From Mesorhizobium sp. WSM3862 (GTDB lineage Bacteria; Pseudomonadota; Alphaproteobacteria; Rhizobiales; Rhizobiaceae), in the NCBI RefSeq assembly GCF_002294985.1, contig NZ_NSGE01000004.1, forward strand, positions 558,001 to 622,000: 64,000 bases of DNA, read 5' to 3'. The position numbers and the translations under genes are program-made. How positions within the stretch are numbered: position 1 is the first letter of the stretch; each line of letters begins with the position of its first letter. Positions 1-7,634 of this stretch are shown here, piece by piece. The notes beneath the pieces were generated by a model. That model was not told the DNA's origin, searched no databases, and worked only from the letters and a program-made list of their open reading frames with translations.

Positions 1-1311
1 GTCGTTGGAGCCGATCGAGAAGAAGGCAACGTCGGCAAAAGCCTCCGGCGCGATGGCCACCGAAGGGACCTCGACCATGATGCCCAGCGGCGGCAGCTTG
101 TGCGCAACACCGCGCGACGCGAGAGCGGCCTCCTCCTCCGCAAATAACGCGGCGGCCTGCCTGTGCTCTTCGGCCCTGGCGATCATCGGAAACATCACCT
201 TCAGATTGCCGTGGGCGGCGGCGCGCAGCAATGCCCGGATTTGCACCCGGAAGATGTCGCTCCGCGCCAGCGACAGCCTGATACCGCGCAGGCCGAGAAA
301 CGGGTTGGTCTCCTCGACGGTGAAGTCGGGGATCGGTTTGTCGCCGCCGGCATCGATGGTGCGGATGGTCACCGGTTTTTCTCCGGCCCATTCCAGCACC
401 TTGCGGTAGGCTTGGTACTGTGTCTCCTCGTCCGGCAGGGCCTTGCCGAACAGGAATTCGGTGCGCATGAGCCCGACGCCATCACAGGTCGCAATGTCGA
501 TGCCGTCGACATCGGAAGGGTAGGCAATGTTTACCTGCACCCGCACCGACGTGCCGGCCTTGGTCGCCGCCGGCTGGGCGAGAAAAGTCTGCGCCTGGCC
601 TTGTCGCGCCGCGAAGGAGGAGGATGATTGCCGGAACGCCTCGATCTCCTTCGGCGAGGGCGAGAGCACGATGCCGCCATGCTCGGCGTCGAGCAGCGCG
701 TTTCCGGTGGGCTCGTCCGCAAAGGCACCAAGCCCCACCACCATCGGCACGCCGCGCGAGCGTGCCAGCATGGCGACATGGCTGGCGGTGCTGCCGGCCC
801 CGAGCGCAATGCCGCCGCCTCTGCTCCAGTCGGTTTCGAGGAAACGCGTCGGCGCGATATCGCTGCCATAGAGGATGGACCCCGGGGGTGCCGCGGTCTC
901 GCTATCCTCGCTCAGCGCTCGCAGCACCTGGTCGCGGATGTCGCGCAAGTCCGCGGCGCGTGCCCGGAAATAGTCCTGGTCGGACGCCTCATAGCCGGCG
1001 ATCTCGGCATCCAGTGCTTGCCGCCAGGCAGCGTCGGCCGGCTCTCCGGAGCCGAGCGCCGCGAAGGCGGGCGCGCTCAGCGCGACGTCCTCCAGCATGG
1101 CGATGTGGAATTCGAGGATGCCGGGGGCATCGCCATCGGCCGTCTCGACAAGCGAGGTCAGCCGGCTCACCGCCTTGCCGATGGCCGCCTTCAGCGCTGC
1201 TTTCTCCTCCGCCTCGCTCGCCTTGGCCACATAAGCAGCCGGTGGACGGTCGAGGTTGAACAGCGTCCCTTCGGCGTAGCCGGGAGAGGCAGGGATGCCC
1301 TCAATCCGCAT
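1..1311 (-). CDS. PTS enzyme I, dihydroxyacetone-linked type (partial, C-terminus beyond window)
   Basis: This is phosphoenolpyruvate-protein phosphotransferase (EI), which would move phosphate from PEP to the HPr encoded just upstream. The visible 437 codons show the N-terminal start RIEGIPASPGYAEG, the phospho-histidine motif STASHVAMLARSRGVP (His near residue 178), the PEP-binding motif GVGLMRTEFLF, and the later GIMVEVPSVA and FFSIGSND stretches. The frame stays open to base 1. EI proteins are usually 530-575 residues, so about 100 C-terminal residues are missing. An ATG at 1320 is also in frame, but AAGGA abuts it directly; the same AAGGA is 9 nt before the ATG at 1311, which I prefer. 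It is last in the visible dha operon. I infer that it serves the DhaM relay rather than the nitrogen PTS, because of its position. Confidence 0.9.
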   Translation of the reverse strand, partial: MRIEGIPASPGYAEGTLFNLDRPPAAYVAKASEAEEKAALKAAIGKAVSRLTSLVETADGDAPGILEFHIAMLEDVALSAPAFAALGSGEPADAAWRQALDAEIAGYEASDQDYFRARAADLRDIRDQVLRALSEDSETAAPPGSILYGSDIAPTRFLETDWSRGGGIALGAGSTASHVAMLARSRGVPMVVGLGAFADEPTGNALLDAEHGGIVLSPSPKEIEAFRQSSSSFAARQGQAQTFLAQPAATKAGTSVRVQVNIAYPSDVDGIDIATCDGVGLMRTEFLFGKALPDEETQYQAYRKVLEWAGEKPVTIRTIDAGGDKPIPDFTVEETNPFLGLRGIRLSLARSDIFRVQIRALLRAAAHGNLKVMFPMIARAEEHRQAAALFAEEEAALASRGVAHKLPPLGIMVEVPSVAIAPEAFADVAFFSIGSND

Positions 1312-1352
1312 GGCCCGCATTCCTTGCGGATTGAGAGGGCGGCAGACCCGGC

Positions 1353-1655
1353 TCAAGCGGAGCGGGCATGATCCGCATCCTCGTCGAAATCGCGCTGCAC
1401 CAGGCCGACCAGCGCTTCGACCGCGTTGCTTGCGCCGTCGCCTCGCGCCCTTATGTGCAGCACGGTTCCTTTCGGCGCCTTGGCCGCCATGACCTTGACG
1501 ATGCTCTTGGCATCGAACCAGGGGCCGTTGGCGGCGACTGCCACCTCCACCTCGGCCGCGAACGACTTGGCGAGCTTGGTGAACTTCACCGAAGGGCGCG
1601 CGTGCAGGCCCACCTCGTGGGTGATCAGAACCGTGGCTTCGGCGGATGCGGACAT
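1353..1655 (-). CDS. HPr family phosphocarrier protein
   Basis: This 100-aa HPr would carry phosphate from EI (next gene) to DhaM (previous gene). The active-site motif GLHARPS puts the phosphorylated His at residue 18. The SIVKVMAAKAP stretch holds Ser51 at the usual place of the HPr regulatory serine. The C-terminus (DFDEDADHARSA) is slightly longer and more acidic than in standard 85-90 aa HPrs. In E. coli the equivalent domains are fused in one DhaM polypeptide; here EIIA, HPr and EI are separate neighbouring genes, with 19 bp to dhaM and about 40 bp to EI. Rhizobia normally have another HPr for the nitrogen PTS, so cross-talk is possible but cannot be judged here. Confidence 0.92.
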   Translation of the reverse strand: MSASAEATVLITHEVGLHARPSVKFTKLAKSFAAEVEVAVAANGPWFDAKSIVKVMAAKAPKGTVLHIRARGDGASNAVEALVGLVQRDFDEDADHARSA

Positions 1656-1674
1656 TCAGTCGATTCCCGTTCAC

Positions 1675-2064
1675 TCACGACGGCGACAATTCATGCGCCG
1701 TCGCCACCACTTCCTTGAGCGAGGCACCCCCGGAAGATTCCGTCGCCGCCATCACCGCGCCCTCGACGATCGGCGCGTTGCAGACGACTATTCTGCGGGA
1801 GCGCGGCTCGCCGATCATTTCCACCGCCATCTCGCTGTTGGTCTCGGCGCCGCCGAGATCGACCAGGATGGCGACGCCCGCTTCCGACCAGGCCTTTTCG
1901 ATCGCGCCCATGATCGCCTCGACGCTGGTGCCCAGCCCGCCATGGCCGTTTCCGCCGCACCATGCAAGCGGCACTTCGTCGCCCACCATCTGGCGCACCA
2001 TGTCGGCCGTGCCTTCGGCGACCAGCGGCGAATGCGAGACGATGACGATACCGACATTGCTCAT
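1675..2064 (-). CDS. dhaM: DhaM, phosphotransferase subunit (EIIA-mannose fold) of dihydroxyacetone kinase
   Basis: This 129-aa EIIA-Man-like protein would rephosphorylate the ADP bound to DhaL. The N-terminus GIVIVSHSPLVAEG contains the phosphorylated His (residue 11), and GGLGTSVEAI and LVDLGGAETNSE are typical of DhaM. It consists of the EIIA domain alone; HPr and EI follow as separate genes. The start is the ATG at 2064, whose A is the last base of the dhaL stop (TGATG), with GAGGG 6 nt upstream, so translation is probably coupled to dhaL. An in-frame TTG at 2067 is less likely. Confidence 0.92.
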   Translation of the reverse strand: MSNVGIVIVSHSPLVAEGTADMVRQMVGDEVPLAWCGGNGHGGLGTSVEAIMGAIEKAWSEAGVAILVDLGGAETNSEMAVEMIGEPRSRRIVVCNAPIVEGAVMAATESSGGASLKEVVATAHELSPS

Positions 2065-2663
2065 CAAGAACCCTCGATCGCTTCAGCGACTGCGCGCACC
2101 AAGAGCGCGGTCGACCGCGCCCCGGCGTCCATATGCCCGATCGAGCGCTCCCCCAGGAAAGAGGCGCGCCCACGCAAGGCCTTCATCTGCACGGTGGCCT
2201 CGGCCGCCCTGTCGGCGGCGTCTGCGATTGCGCCAGCCGTCTTGCCCTGCGCCAGTGCCTCATACACCGGCTGCAGCACGTCGAGCATCGTTTTTTGCCC
2301 CGGCTGCGATTTGCCGCGCGCCGAAACCGCCTCGATCGCCTTACCCAGCGCCGCTGTCAGCGCGGCGCGGTCGGGCGTGCCGGACAGTTCCTTGCCGAGC
2401 GCCATGAACAGAGTACCGAACAAGGGGCCGGAGGCTCCGCCGACGGTCATCACCAACTTGGTGCCGATCGCCTTAAGCGCGTCCGGCAGCGGTTTTGCCG
2501 CGATTGCGGCCTTTTCGGCGCGCACCGCATCGAAGCCGCGCTTCATGTTCAGACCATGGTCGCCGTCGCCGATCGCCTGGTCGAGCGCGGTCAGCTCGTC
2601 GGCATGCGCCGCGATCGTATCCGCAGTCGCCGCGATCAATTGTGAGAAATCGGGTGCGGCCAT
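2064..2663 (-). CDS. dhaL: DhaL, ADP-binding subunit of PTS-dependent dihydroxyacetone kinase
   Basis: This is a stand-alone 199-aa DhaL. The nucleotide/Mg site ALDQAIGDGDHGLNMKRG near residues 25-42 has the GDGDHG form typical of the PTS-type subunit, in which tightly bound ADP is the phosphate relay. The start ATG at 2663 lies 10 bp after the upstream kinase stop and has AAGGACAG before it; an upstream extension to 2726 would lie inside the preceding gene and is rejected. It overlaps dhaM by one base. What is odd is that the preceding gene already has a DhaL domain fused to DhaK, so the operon encodes two L modules of different subtypes. Confidence 0.93.
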   Translation of the reverse strand: MAAPDFSQLIAATADTIAAHADELTALDQAIGDGDHGLNMKRGFDAVRAEKAAIAAKPLPDALKAIGTKLVMTVGGASGPLFGTLFMALGKELSGTPDRAALTAALGKAIEAVSARGKSQPGQKTMLDVLQPVYEALAQGKTAGAIADAADRAAEATVQMKALRGRASFLGERSIGHMDAGARSTALLVRAVAEAIEGS

Positions 2664-2673
2664 CGCCTGTCCT

Positions 2674-4314
2674 TCATGCCGGGGCGAACATGGCCACCAC
2701 GGCCGCGAACGCCTCGGCAACTGCAAACGCGCCCGGATCCGCTATGTCAAGCTGGCGGCCGATATAGGCCGAGCGACCGGCCTTCGCCTTCTGCATCGCC
2801 GCCGTCGCCTGCGCGCCGCTCCGCGCGGCCGAAGCAGCCGCCTCCAGCCCGTTCGTGTCGAGCGCCTTCAGAGCCGGCTCCAGGGCGTCGACCATTGTGC
2901 GGTCGCCGAGCTTCGCGCCGCCGTAGAAGGTCATGCGGTCAAGGCCGGCGAGCAGCGCCTTGCTGAGCGGCGCGCCGCCGTTGAGCGACTGCGCGGCAGC
3001 CGTGAAGAAGATCGACAAAAGCACGCCGCTGGAACCGCCCATGGAAGTTCCCAATGTATCGCCGATTGTGGCGAGAGTTGCGGCCTTGTCCGCAAGCGGC
3101 AGCGTGTCGACGCGGTCGAGCACGCTGCGTGCGCCGGTCGCCACCGTCGATCCCGTGTCGCCGTCGCCGGCTTTGGCGTCGAGGTCATTCAGAGCCTCCT
3201 CGAGCGAGATCAGCTTCTCGCAGACCGCAGCAATCAGCCGCTCGGCGCCGGCGTCACGGCTGGCCGCTTTGGCGATGTCGCGACCTGCCGGCTGGGCTGT
3301 GGCCACCACGACCGGCGGGCGCACCGGGCTGGCCGGCAGCCAGGCATGCGGGCCGACCGGCGCCAGCAGCGCCGCCTCGCGCTCCGCCTCGAGCCTGATC
3401 AGCGACAGCGAAAAGCCGTTCATGTTGAGCGCGGTCATCAGATGTCCGGGACCGATCGTCAGCTTCACCGCCTTTGCCAGCGGCGAGGCCAGCACGGCAT
3501 TGGCGATCAGCGACATTTCGAGCGGCGGTACCGATCCGAGATTGTTGATCAGCAAGGCATAGCGGCTGCCGGCATCGAGCCGGGCCGCGAGGCGGTCGGC
3601 CATGATGGCGACGAGCGCACTGGCGCTCTGCAGGGTTATGCGCTCCACGCCCGGCTCGCCATGGATGCCGAGGCCGAGCTCGGAGTCGTCGGCGCCGAAG
3701 CGGTCCTCGTGGGTCTGGCCGGGGATCGAGCAGGAGGAGAGCGAGATGCCGAGCGAAACGATGTCCTTCGCCGCCGCCCGCGCTGCCGCCGCGACCGAGG
3801 CCAGGTCATGGCCGGATTCGGCAAGATGTCCGGCGATCTTGTGCACGAACAGCGTGCCGGCGACGCCGCGCGGCTGCGCGATATCGGGCAGCGCGATGTC
3901 GTCGCCGACAATCACCATGTCGACCGCGAAGCCCTCGGCGCGGGCCCTTTCTGCGGCGAGGCCGAAATTGAGGCGGTCGCCGGTGTAGTTCTTGACGATC
4001 AGCAGGCAGCCGGCCGGCCCGGTCGTCGCGCGGATCGCCGCCAGCACCGCCTCGACACTCGGCGAAGCGAAGATCTCGCCGGAGACTGCCGCCGTCAGCA
4101 TGCCGGCGCCGACGAAGCCCGCATGCGACGGCTCATGCCCCGCGCCACCGCCGGAAACGACGCTCACCTTCGCCTTGTCCCAGTCGGCGCGCAGCACGAC
4201 CTTGATCTCGGGATAGCCGTCGAGCCGCGCCAGCGTGCCGGAGCCGGCAGTGGCCAGAAAACCGTCCAGCGCTTCGGTAACGATCGAGTCCTTGCGATTG
4301 AAAAAGTGCTTCAT
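2674..4314 (-). CDS. Fused DhaK-DhaL dihydroxyacetone kinase (ATP-type)
   Basis: This 546-aa kinase would phosphorylate dihydroxyacetone or a related short ketose. The DhaK domain (about 1-330) has the SGGGAGHEPSHAGFVG substrate loop (residues 54-69) and GIHGEPG with His218, the residue that binds the carbonyl covalently in the family. The DhaL domain (about 350-546) has DLDAKAGDGDTGSTVATG, with Asp379, Asp384 and Asp386 as Mg/ATP ligands; the GDGDTG form is that of single-chain ATP-dependent kinases such as the Citrobacter enzyme. The length fits that class. It lies between the ABC transporter genes and dhaL-dhaM-HPr-EI. Erythrulose kinases of the same fold cannot be excluded, as no isomerase gene is nearby. 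Whether its K domain also works with the free DhaL is unknown. Confidence 0.9.
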   Translation of the reverse strand: MKHFFNRKDSIVTEALDGFLATAGSGTLARLDGYPEIKVVLRADWDKAKVSVVSGGGAGHEPSHAGFVGAGMLTAAVSGEIFASPSVEAVLAAIRATTGPAGCLLIVKNYTGDRLNFGLAAERARAEGFAVDMVIVGDDIALPDIAQPRGVAGTLFVHKIAGHLAESGHDLASVAAAARAAAKDIVSLGISLSSCSIPGQTHEDRFGADDSELGLGIHGEPGVERITLQSASALVAIMADRLAARLDAGSRYALLINNLGSVPPLEMSLIANAVLASPLAKAVKLTIGPGHLMTALNMNGFSLSLIRLEAEREAALLAPVGPHAWLPASPVRPPVVVATAQPAGRDIAKAASRDAGAERLIAAVCEKLISLEEALNDLDAKAGDGDTGSTVATGARSVLDRVDTLPLADKAATLATIGDTLGTSMGGSSGVLLSIFFTAAAQSLNGGAPLSKALLAGLDRMTFYGGAKLGDRTMVDALEPALKALDTNGLEAAASAARSGAQATAAMQKAKAGRSAYIGRQLDIADPGAFAVAEAFAAVVAMFAPA

Positions 4315-4365
4315 GGATTTCGTCCAGTCGTATCTGCGGTCGTCAAAAAAGTGCGGGTGCGCCGG

Positions 4366-5379
4366 CTACATCAATCTTTGCCCGTCCGACCCAAAATAAA
4401 GCGGCGAGCGATAGCGGATCGTCACTCTGTCCCCCTTTGCGAGCGACGTGTCGGGATCGGTCAGCGTTACCAGCTTCTTGGCGCCCACCGTGACATGCAG
4501 ATGGTTCTGGTCGCCGAGATGCTCGACCCAGTCGACGACGCCGTCGGCATGGCCGTTCGCCGCCTTTTCGATCACGAGATGTTCGGTGCGCGCGCCGATC
4601 GTCGTCGTGCCGGTGGGCGCGGCGCCGTCGGGCAGCAGCCCTGCCGGCAGAAGGTTGATCGCCGGCTGCCCGAGGCGGGCCGCGACATGAAGGTTTGCCG
4701 GCTCGGAATAGATCGCGCGCGGCGTGCCGATCTGCACCAGCACGCCCTCGGAGAGGATGCCGATGCGGTCGGCCATGGTCATCGCCTCGATCTGGTCATG
4801 CGTGACGTAGAGCATGGTGGCGCCGAGCTCGGACTGGATGCGCTTCAGCTCGAGCCTGAGATCGGCGCGCAGCTTGGCGTCGAGCGAGGACAGCGGCTCG
4901 TCCATCAGATAGATCGAGGGCTTGCGCACCAAGGCGCGGCCGATGGCGACGCGCTGCATCTCGCCGCCCGACAGCCTGGTCGAGCGGCTGTTGAGCTTGT
5001 GGTCGATGCGCACCATCCGCGCGACTTCCTCGACGCGGCGGCGGATCGCTTGCTCCGGAAAACGCCGCGCCGGCGAGCGCAGCGGGAAGGCGAGGTTGTC
5101 GAAGACCGAAAGATGCGGGTAGAGCGAATATTGCTGGAAGACGAAGGCCGTGTCGCGCTCGGCCGGCGACAGCCCCGTCGCATCGTGGCCGCCGATCTGG
5201 ATCGTGCCGCTGTCCGGCCGCTCGAGCCCTGCGATCAGCCTGAGCGTCGTCGTCTTGCCGGCGCCGGTCGGGCCGAGCAGCACGACGAACTCGCCGTCCT
5301 TGATCTGCAGGTCGAGATCGCTGACCGCGACTGTCTCGCCGAAGCTCTTGGTCACACCCTGAATCTGCACGTCAGCCAT
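4366..5379 (-). CDS. Carbohydrate-type ABC transporter ATPase (subunit A)
   Basis: This 337-aa MalK/UgpC-type ATPase would power import by the transporter encoded upstream. Walker A is GPTGAGKTT near residue 36, the Q-loop FVFQQYSLYPH, the signature LSGGEMQRVAIGRA and Walker B IYLMDEPLSSLD; a switch His is in YVTHDQIEA. The last about 100 residues form a TOBE-like domain. It overlaps the upstream ATPase gene by 8 bp, and 51 bp separate it from the kinase gene downstream. The two different ATPases presumably form a heterodimer, as in the rhizobial glycerol importer GlpST. The substrate is not determined by sequence; the downstream kinases suggest a triose or other short ketose or polyol. Confidence 0.93.
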   Translation of the reverse strand: MADVQIQGVTKSFGETVAVSDLDLQIKDGEFVVLLGPTGAGKTTTLRLIAGLERPDSGTIQIGGHDATGLSPAERDTAFVFQQYSLYPHLSVFDNLAFPLRSPARRFPEQAIRRRVEEVARMVRIDHKLNSRSTRLSGGEMQRVAIGRALVRKPSIYLMDEPLSSLDAKLRADLRLELKRIQSELGATMLYVTHDQIEAMTMADRIGILSEGVLVQIGTPRAIYSEPANLHVAARLGQPAINLLPAGLLPDGAAPTGTTTIGARTEHLVIEKAANGHADGVVDWVEHLGDQNHLHVTVGAKKLVTLTDPDTSLAKGDRVTIRYRSPLYFGSDGQRLM

Positions 5380-6478
5380 GGCGCGCCTCCACTGCCTGAT
5401 CGTACATGGCGGTTTTCACCGCGCGTCCAGTGCCTTTCTCGAACAGCGACAGCCGCGCGCTGCTCAATGCCAGCCCTACCTGTTCGCCCGTATTCAGATG
5501 GAGTCCGGCCGGCACCCGGGCCTTGATGATGCCGTCAGCCGTCTCCACCGCGACGATCTGCGTGGTGCCGAGATATTCGGTGCCGTAGATCGCGCCGCGC
5601 AGCTTCGAAGCATCATCGAAGCGGATGTGCTCGGGGCGGATGCCAAGCGCCATGTCGGCCGGCGCAATATCCTCGCGCACTTCCGGGACCGTCACCCTGG
5701 CGCCCTGCACGACGATCTCCTTCGAACCCCTCGCGAGCCCGCCGCCGAAGCGCAAGAAGTTCATCGGCGGCGAGCCGATGAAATCGGCGACGAACATCGT
5801 GGCCGGCCGGTCGTAGATTTCGCGCGGGCTGCCGAACTGCTCGATGACGCCGTGGTTCATCACCGCTATCTTGTCGGCCATGGACATCGCTTCCATCTGG
5901 TCGTGCGTGACATAGACGGTGGTGGCGTGGATGCGGTTGTGCAGCTCGCGCAGCTCATGCACCATCAAATCGCGGAACTCGGTGTCCAGGGTTCCAAGCG
6001 GCTCATCCATCAGGAAACATTTCGGTCGCCTGACGATGGCGCGGCCGAGCGCGACGCGTTGGCGGTCGCCGCCGGCAAGACCGGAGACCGACTTGTCGAG
6101 CAGGTGGTCGATGCGCAGCAGCTTCGCGGTCTCCTCGACGCGCGTGCGGATCTCGGCCGACGCCATGCCTTGCGCCAAGAGCGGGAAGCCGATGTTCTTG
6201 CGCACATTCATATGCGGATAGAGCGCGAAGAGCTGGAAGACGAAGGCGATGTCACGCTCGCGCGCCCGGCGCATGGTGACGTCCTCGCCGCCGAGCAGGA
6301 TCTTGCCGCCGGTGGGCAGTTCGAGGCCGGCGATCATGCGGAGCGTCGTCGTCTTGCCGCAGCCCGACGGCCCGAGCATGACGAAGAACTCGCCATTCTC
6401 GACGACGAAATTGGAATCCTGCACGGCGACGAACTCGCCGAAGGCCTTCCTCAGATTCTGAACACGGATCTCGGCCAT
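5372..6478 (-). CDS. Carbohydrate-type ABC transporter ATPase (subunit B, variant signature)
   Basis: This is a second MalK/UgpC-type ATPase of 368 aa. Walker A is GPSGCGKTTT, the Q-loop FVFQLFALYPHMNV, Walker B CFLMDEPLGTLD and the switch region YVTHDQMEAMSMAD. The ABC signature reads LAGGDRQRV instead of LSGGQ/E, so one of the two composite ATP sites of the presumed heterodimer may be less active. The start ATG at 6478 begins MAEIRVQNLRKAFGEF, 2 bp after the stop of the 68-aa gene; a longer frame upstream overlaps that gene and the permease and is rejected. Its end overlaps the next ATPase start by 8 bp. Confidence 0.93.
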   Translation of the reverse strand: MAEIRVQNLRKAFGEFVAVQDSNFVVENGEFFVMLGPSGCGKTTTLRMIAGLELPTGGKILLGGEDVTMRRARERDIAFVFQLFALYPHMNVRKNIGFPLLAQGMASAEIRTRVEETAKLLRIDHLLDKSVSGLAGGDRQRVALGRAIVRRPKCFLMDEPLGTLDTEFRDLMVHELRELHNRIHATTVYVTHDQMEAMSMADKIAVMNHGVIEQFGSPREIYDRPATMFVADFIGSPPMNFLRFGGGLARGSKEIVVQGARVTVPEVREDIAPADMALGIRPEHIRFDDASKLRGAIYGTEYLGTTQIVAVETADGIIKARVPAGLHLNTGEQVGLALSSARLSLFEKGTGRAVKTAMYDQAVEARHG

Positions 6479-6480
6479 TT

Positions 6481-6687
6481 TTATTCCGGGAATTTCGAGA
6501 CGACGATGAACATGGCGGTGCCGGCGAGCATGGTGACGAAGGAATAGCTGTAGAGCGACAGCGCGAAAGGCTGGAACAGCATCAAAAAGCCGATGGCGAT
6601 GATCGCGGTGGCGATGTTTTCCATCAGGCCGCGCCTTGCCCAGACGGGCCAACGCGATTTGCGTTTTGCAGGCTGGATCGTGCTCAT
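6481..6687 (-). CDS. Small two-segment membrane protein of the ABC operon
   Basis: This 68-aa protein has a basic N-terminus (QPAKRKSRWPVWARRG) followed by two hydrophobic stretches (about 23-42 and 47-63). I do not recognise a family with certainty. Its start overlaps the permease stop by 4 bp (ATGA), and the next ATPase starts 2 bp after its stop, so it is translationally embedded in the transporter genes and very likely real. Its position resembles the small membrane protein GlpU of the rhizobial glycerol ABC operon, but I see no clear sequence similarity to the DUF2160 proteins found there. A role as an accessory transporter subunit is inference. Confidence 0.75.
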   Translation of the reverse strand: MSTIQPAKRKSRWPVWARRGLMENIATAIIAIGFLMLFQPFALSLYSYSFVTMLAGTAMFIVVSKFPE

Positions 6688-7634
6688 TTGCGCACCGCGC
6701 CGAAGGTGATGCCGCGCAGCAATTGCTTGCGGAGCAGGATGGTGAAGACCAGGATGGGCACCAGGAAGATCGTCGTGCCGGCGGCCACTGCCGGCCAGTC
6801 CTGGCCGCCTTCGCCGATGATGGTCGGGATGAAGGGCGGCGCGGTCTGCGCCGTGCCGGAGGTCAGAAGCGCGGCGAAGGCATATTCGTTCCAGGCAAAG
6901 ATCAGGCAGAAGATGGCGGTCGCGGCAATGCCGGTAGTCGCCTGCGGCAGCACCGTGCGCCAGAAGGCCTGCAGCCGCGTATAGCCGTCGATCATCGCCG
7001 CTTCTTCGTATTCGCGCGGGATCTCGTCGATGAAGCCCTTGAGCAGCCAGACCGCCAGCGAGACATTGACCGCGGTGTAGAGCAGGATCATGCCGAGCGC
7101 GGTGTCGGAGAGGCCGAGCTCGCGGTACATCAGGTAGATCGGGATCGCGACGGCGATCGGCGGCATCATGCGCGTCGACAGGATGAAGAACAGGAGGTCG
7201 TCTGCCAAAGGCACCTTGAAGCGCGAGAAGCCGTAGGCCGAGAGCGTGCCGAGGAACACCGCGCAGAAGGTCGAGCCGAAGGCGATGATCAGCGAGTTGA
7301 CGAAGCGCGGCAGGAAGTTCGACGGGCCGGCGATCACCATGTTGCGCTTGCGCACCGTCTCGTCGCAGAAGCCGGTCGCCGGTCCGAGCGCGTTGATGTA
7401 TTCCGGCGTCTGCCTGGTGCGCGTCGTGAACAGGTTGCAGTAGCCTTCGATGCTCGGCTGGAAGACGATCTTCGGCGGATAGGCAATCGAATCCGGCGGC
7501 GTCTTGAAGCTGGTGGCGAAGATCCACAAGAGCGGCACGATCGAGATCAGCGCGTAGCCGACGACGAGCACGCCGGCGATCCGCTTCGAGTTCGTCGAAG
7601 GTGCGACGACGGAATGGGCGGCGGTCAGGCTCAT
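6684..7634 (-). CDS. ABC transporter permease, MalG-type
   Basis: This 316-aa inner-membrane permease has about six hydrophobic segments and, near residues 205-225, the EAA loop EEAAMIDGYTRLQAFWRTVL that contacts an ATPase. An unusually long hydrophilic loop (about 50-105, with TPEYINALGPATGFCDE) follows the first membrane segment; a periplasmic loop of this kind occurs in some MalG-like proteins. It overlaps the upstream permease and the downstream 68-aa gene by 4 bp each (ATGA junctions), showing tight coupling. Confidence 0.93.
   Translation of the reverse strand: MSLTAAHSVVAPSTNSKRIAGVLVVGYALISIVPLLWIFATSFKTPPDSIAYPPKIVFQPSIEGYCNLFTTRTRQTPEYINALGPATGFCDETVRKRNMVIAGPSNFLPRFVNSLIIAFGSTFCAVFLGTLSAYGFSRFKVPLADDLLFFILSTRMMPPIAVAIPIYLMYRELGLSDTALGMILLYTAVNVSLAVWLLKGFIDEIPREYEEAAMIDGYTRLQAFWRTVLPQATTGIAATAIFCLIFAWNEYAFAALLTSGTAQTAPPFIPTIIGEGGQDWPAVAAGTTIFLVPILVFTILLRKQLLRGITFGAVRK

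Noticed and set aside
2674..4314. Assignment of the DhaKL fusion as an erythrulose kinase of a tetritol pathway
   Set aside because: No tetrose-phosphate isomerase or tetritol dehydrogenase genes lie nearby; the adjacent PTS-type DhaL/DhaM argue for dihydroxyacetone, though the issue is open.
1426..5526. Very long plus-strand open frame (1366 codons) opposite the dha/ABC genes
   Set aside because: It lies antisense to five clearly recognised genes; the product is Arg/Ala/His-rich without any domain. It is a GC-rich antisense shadow.
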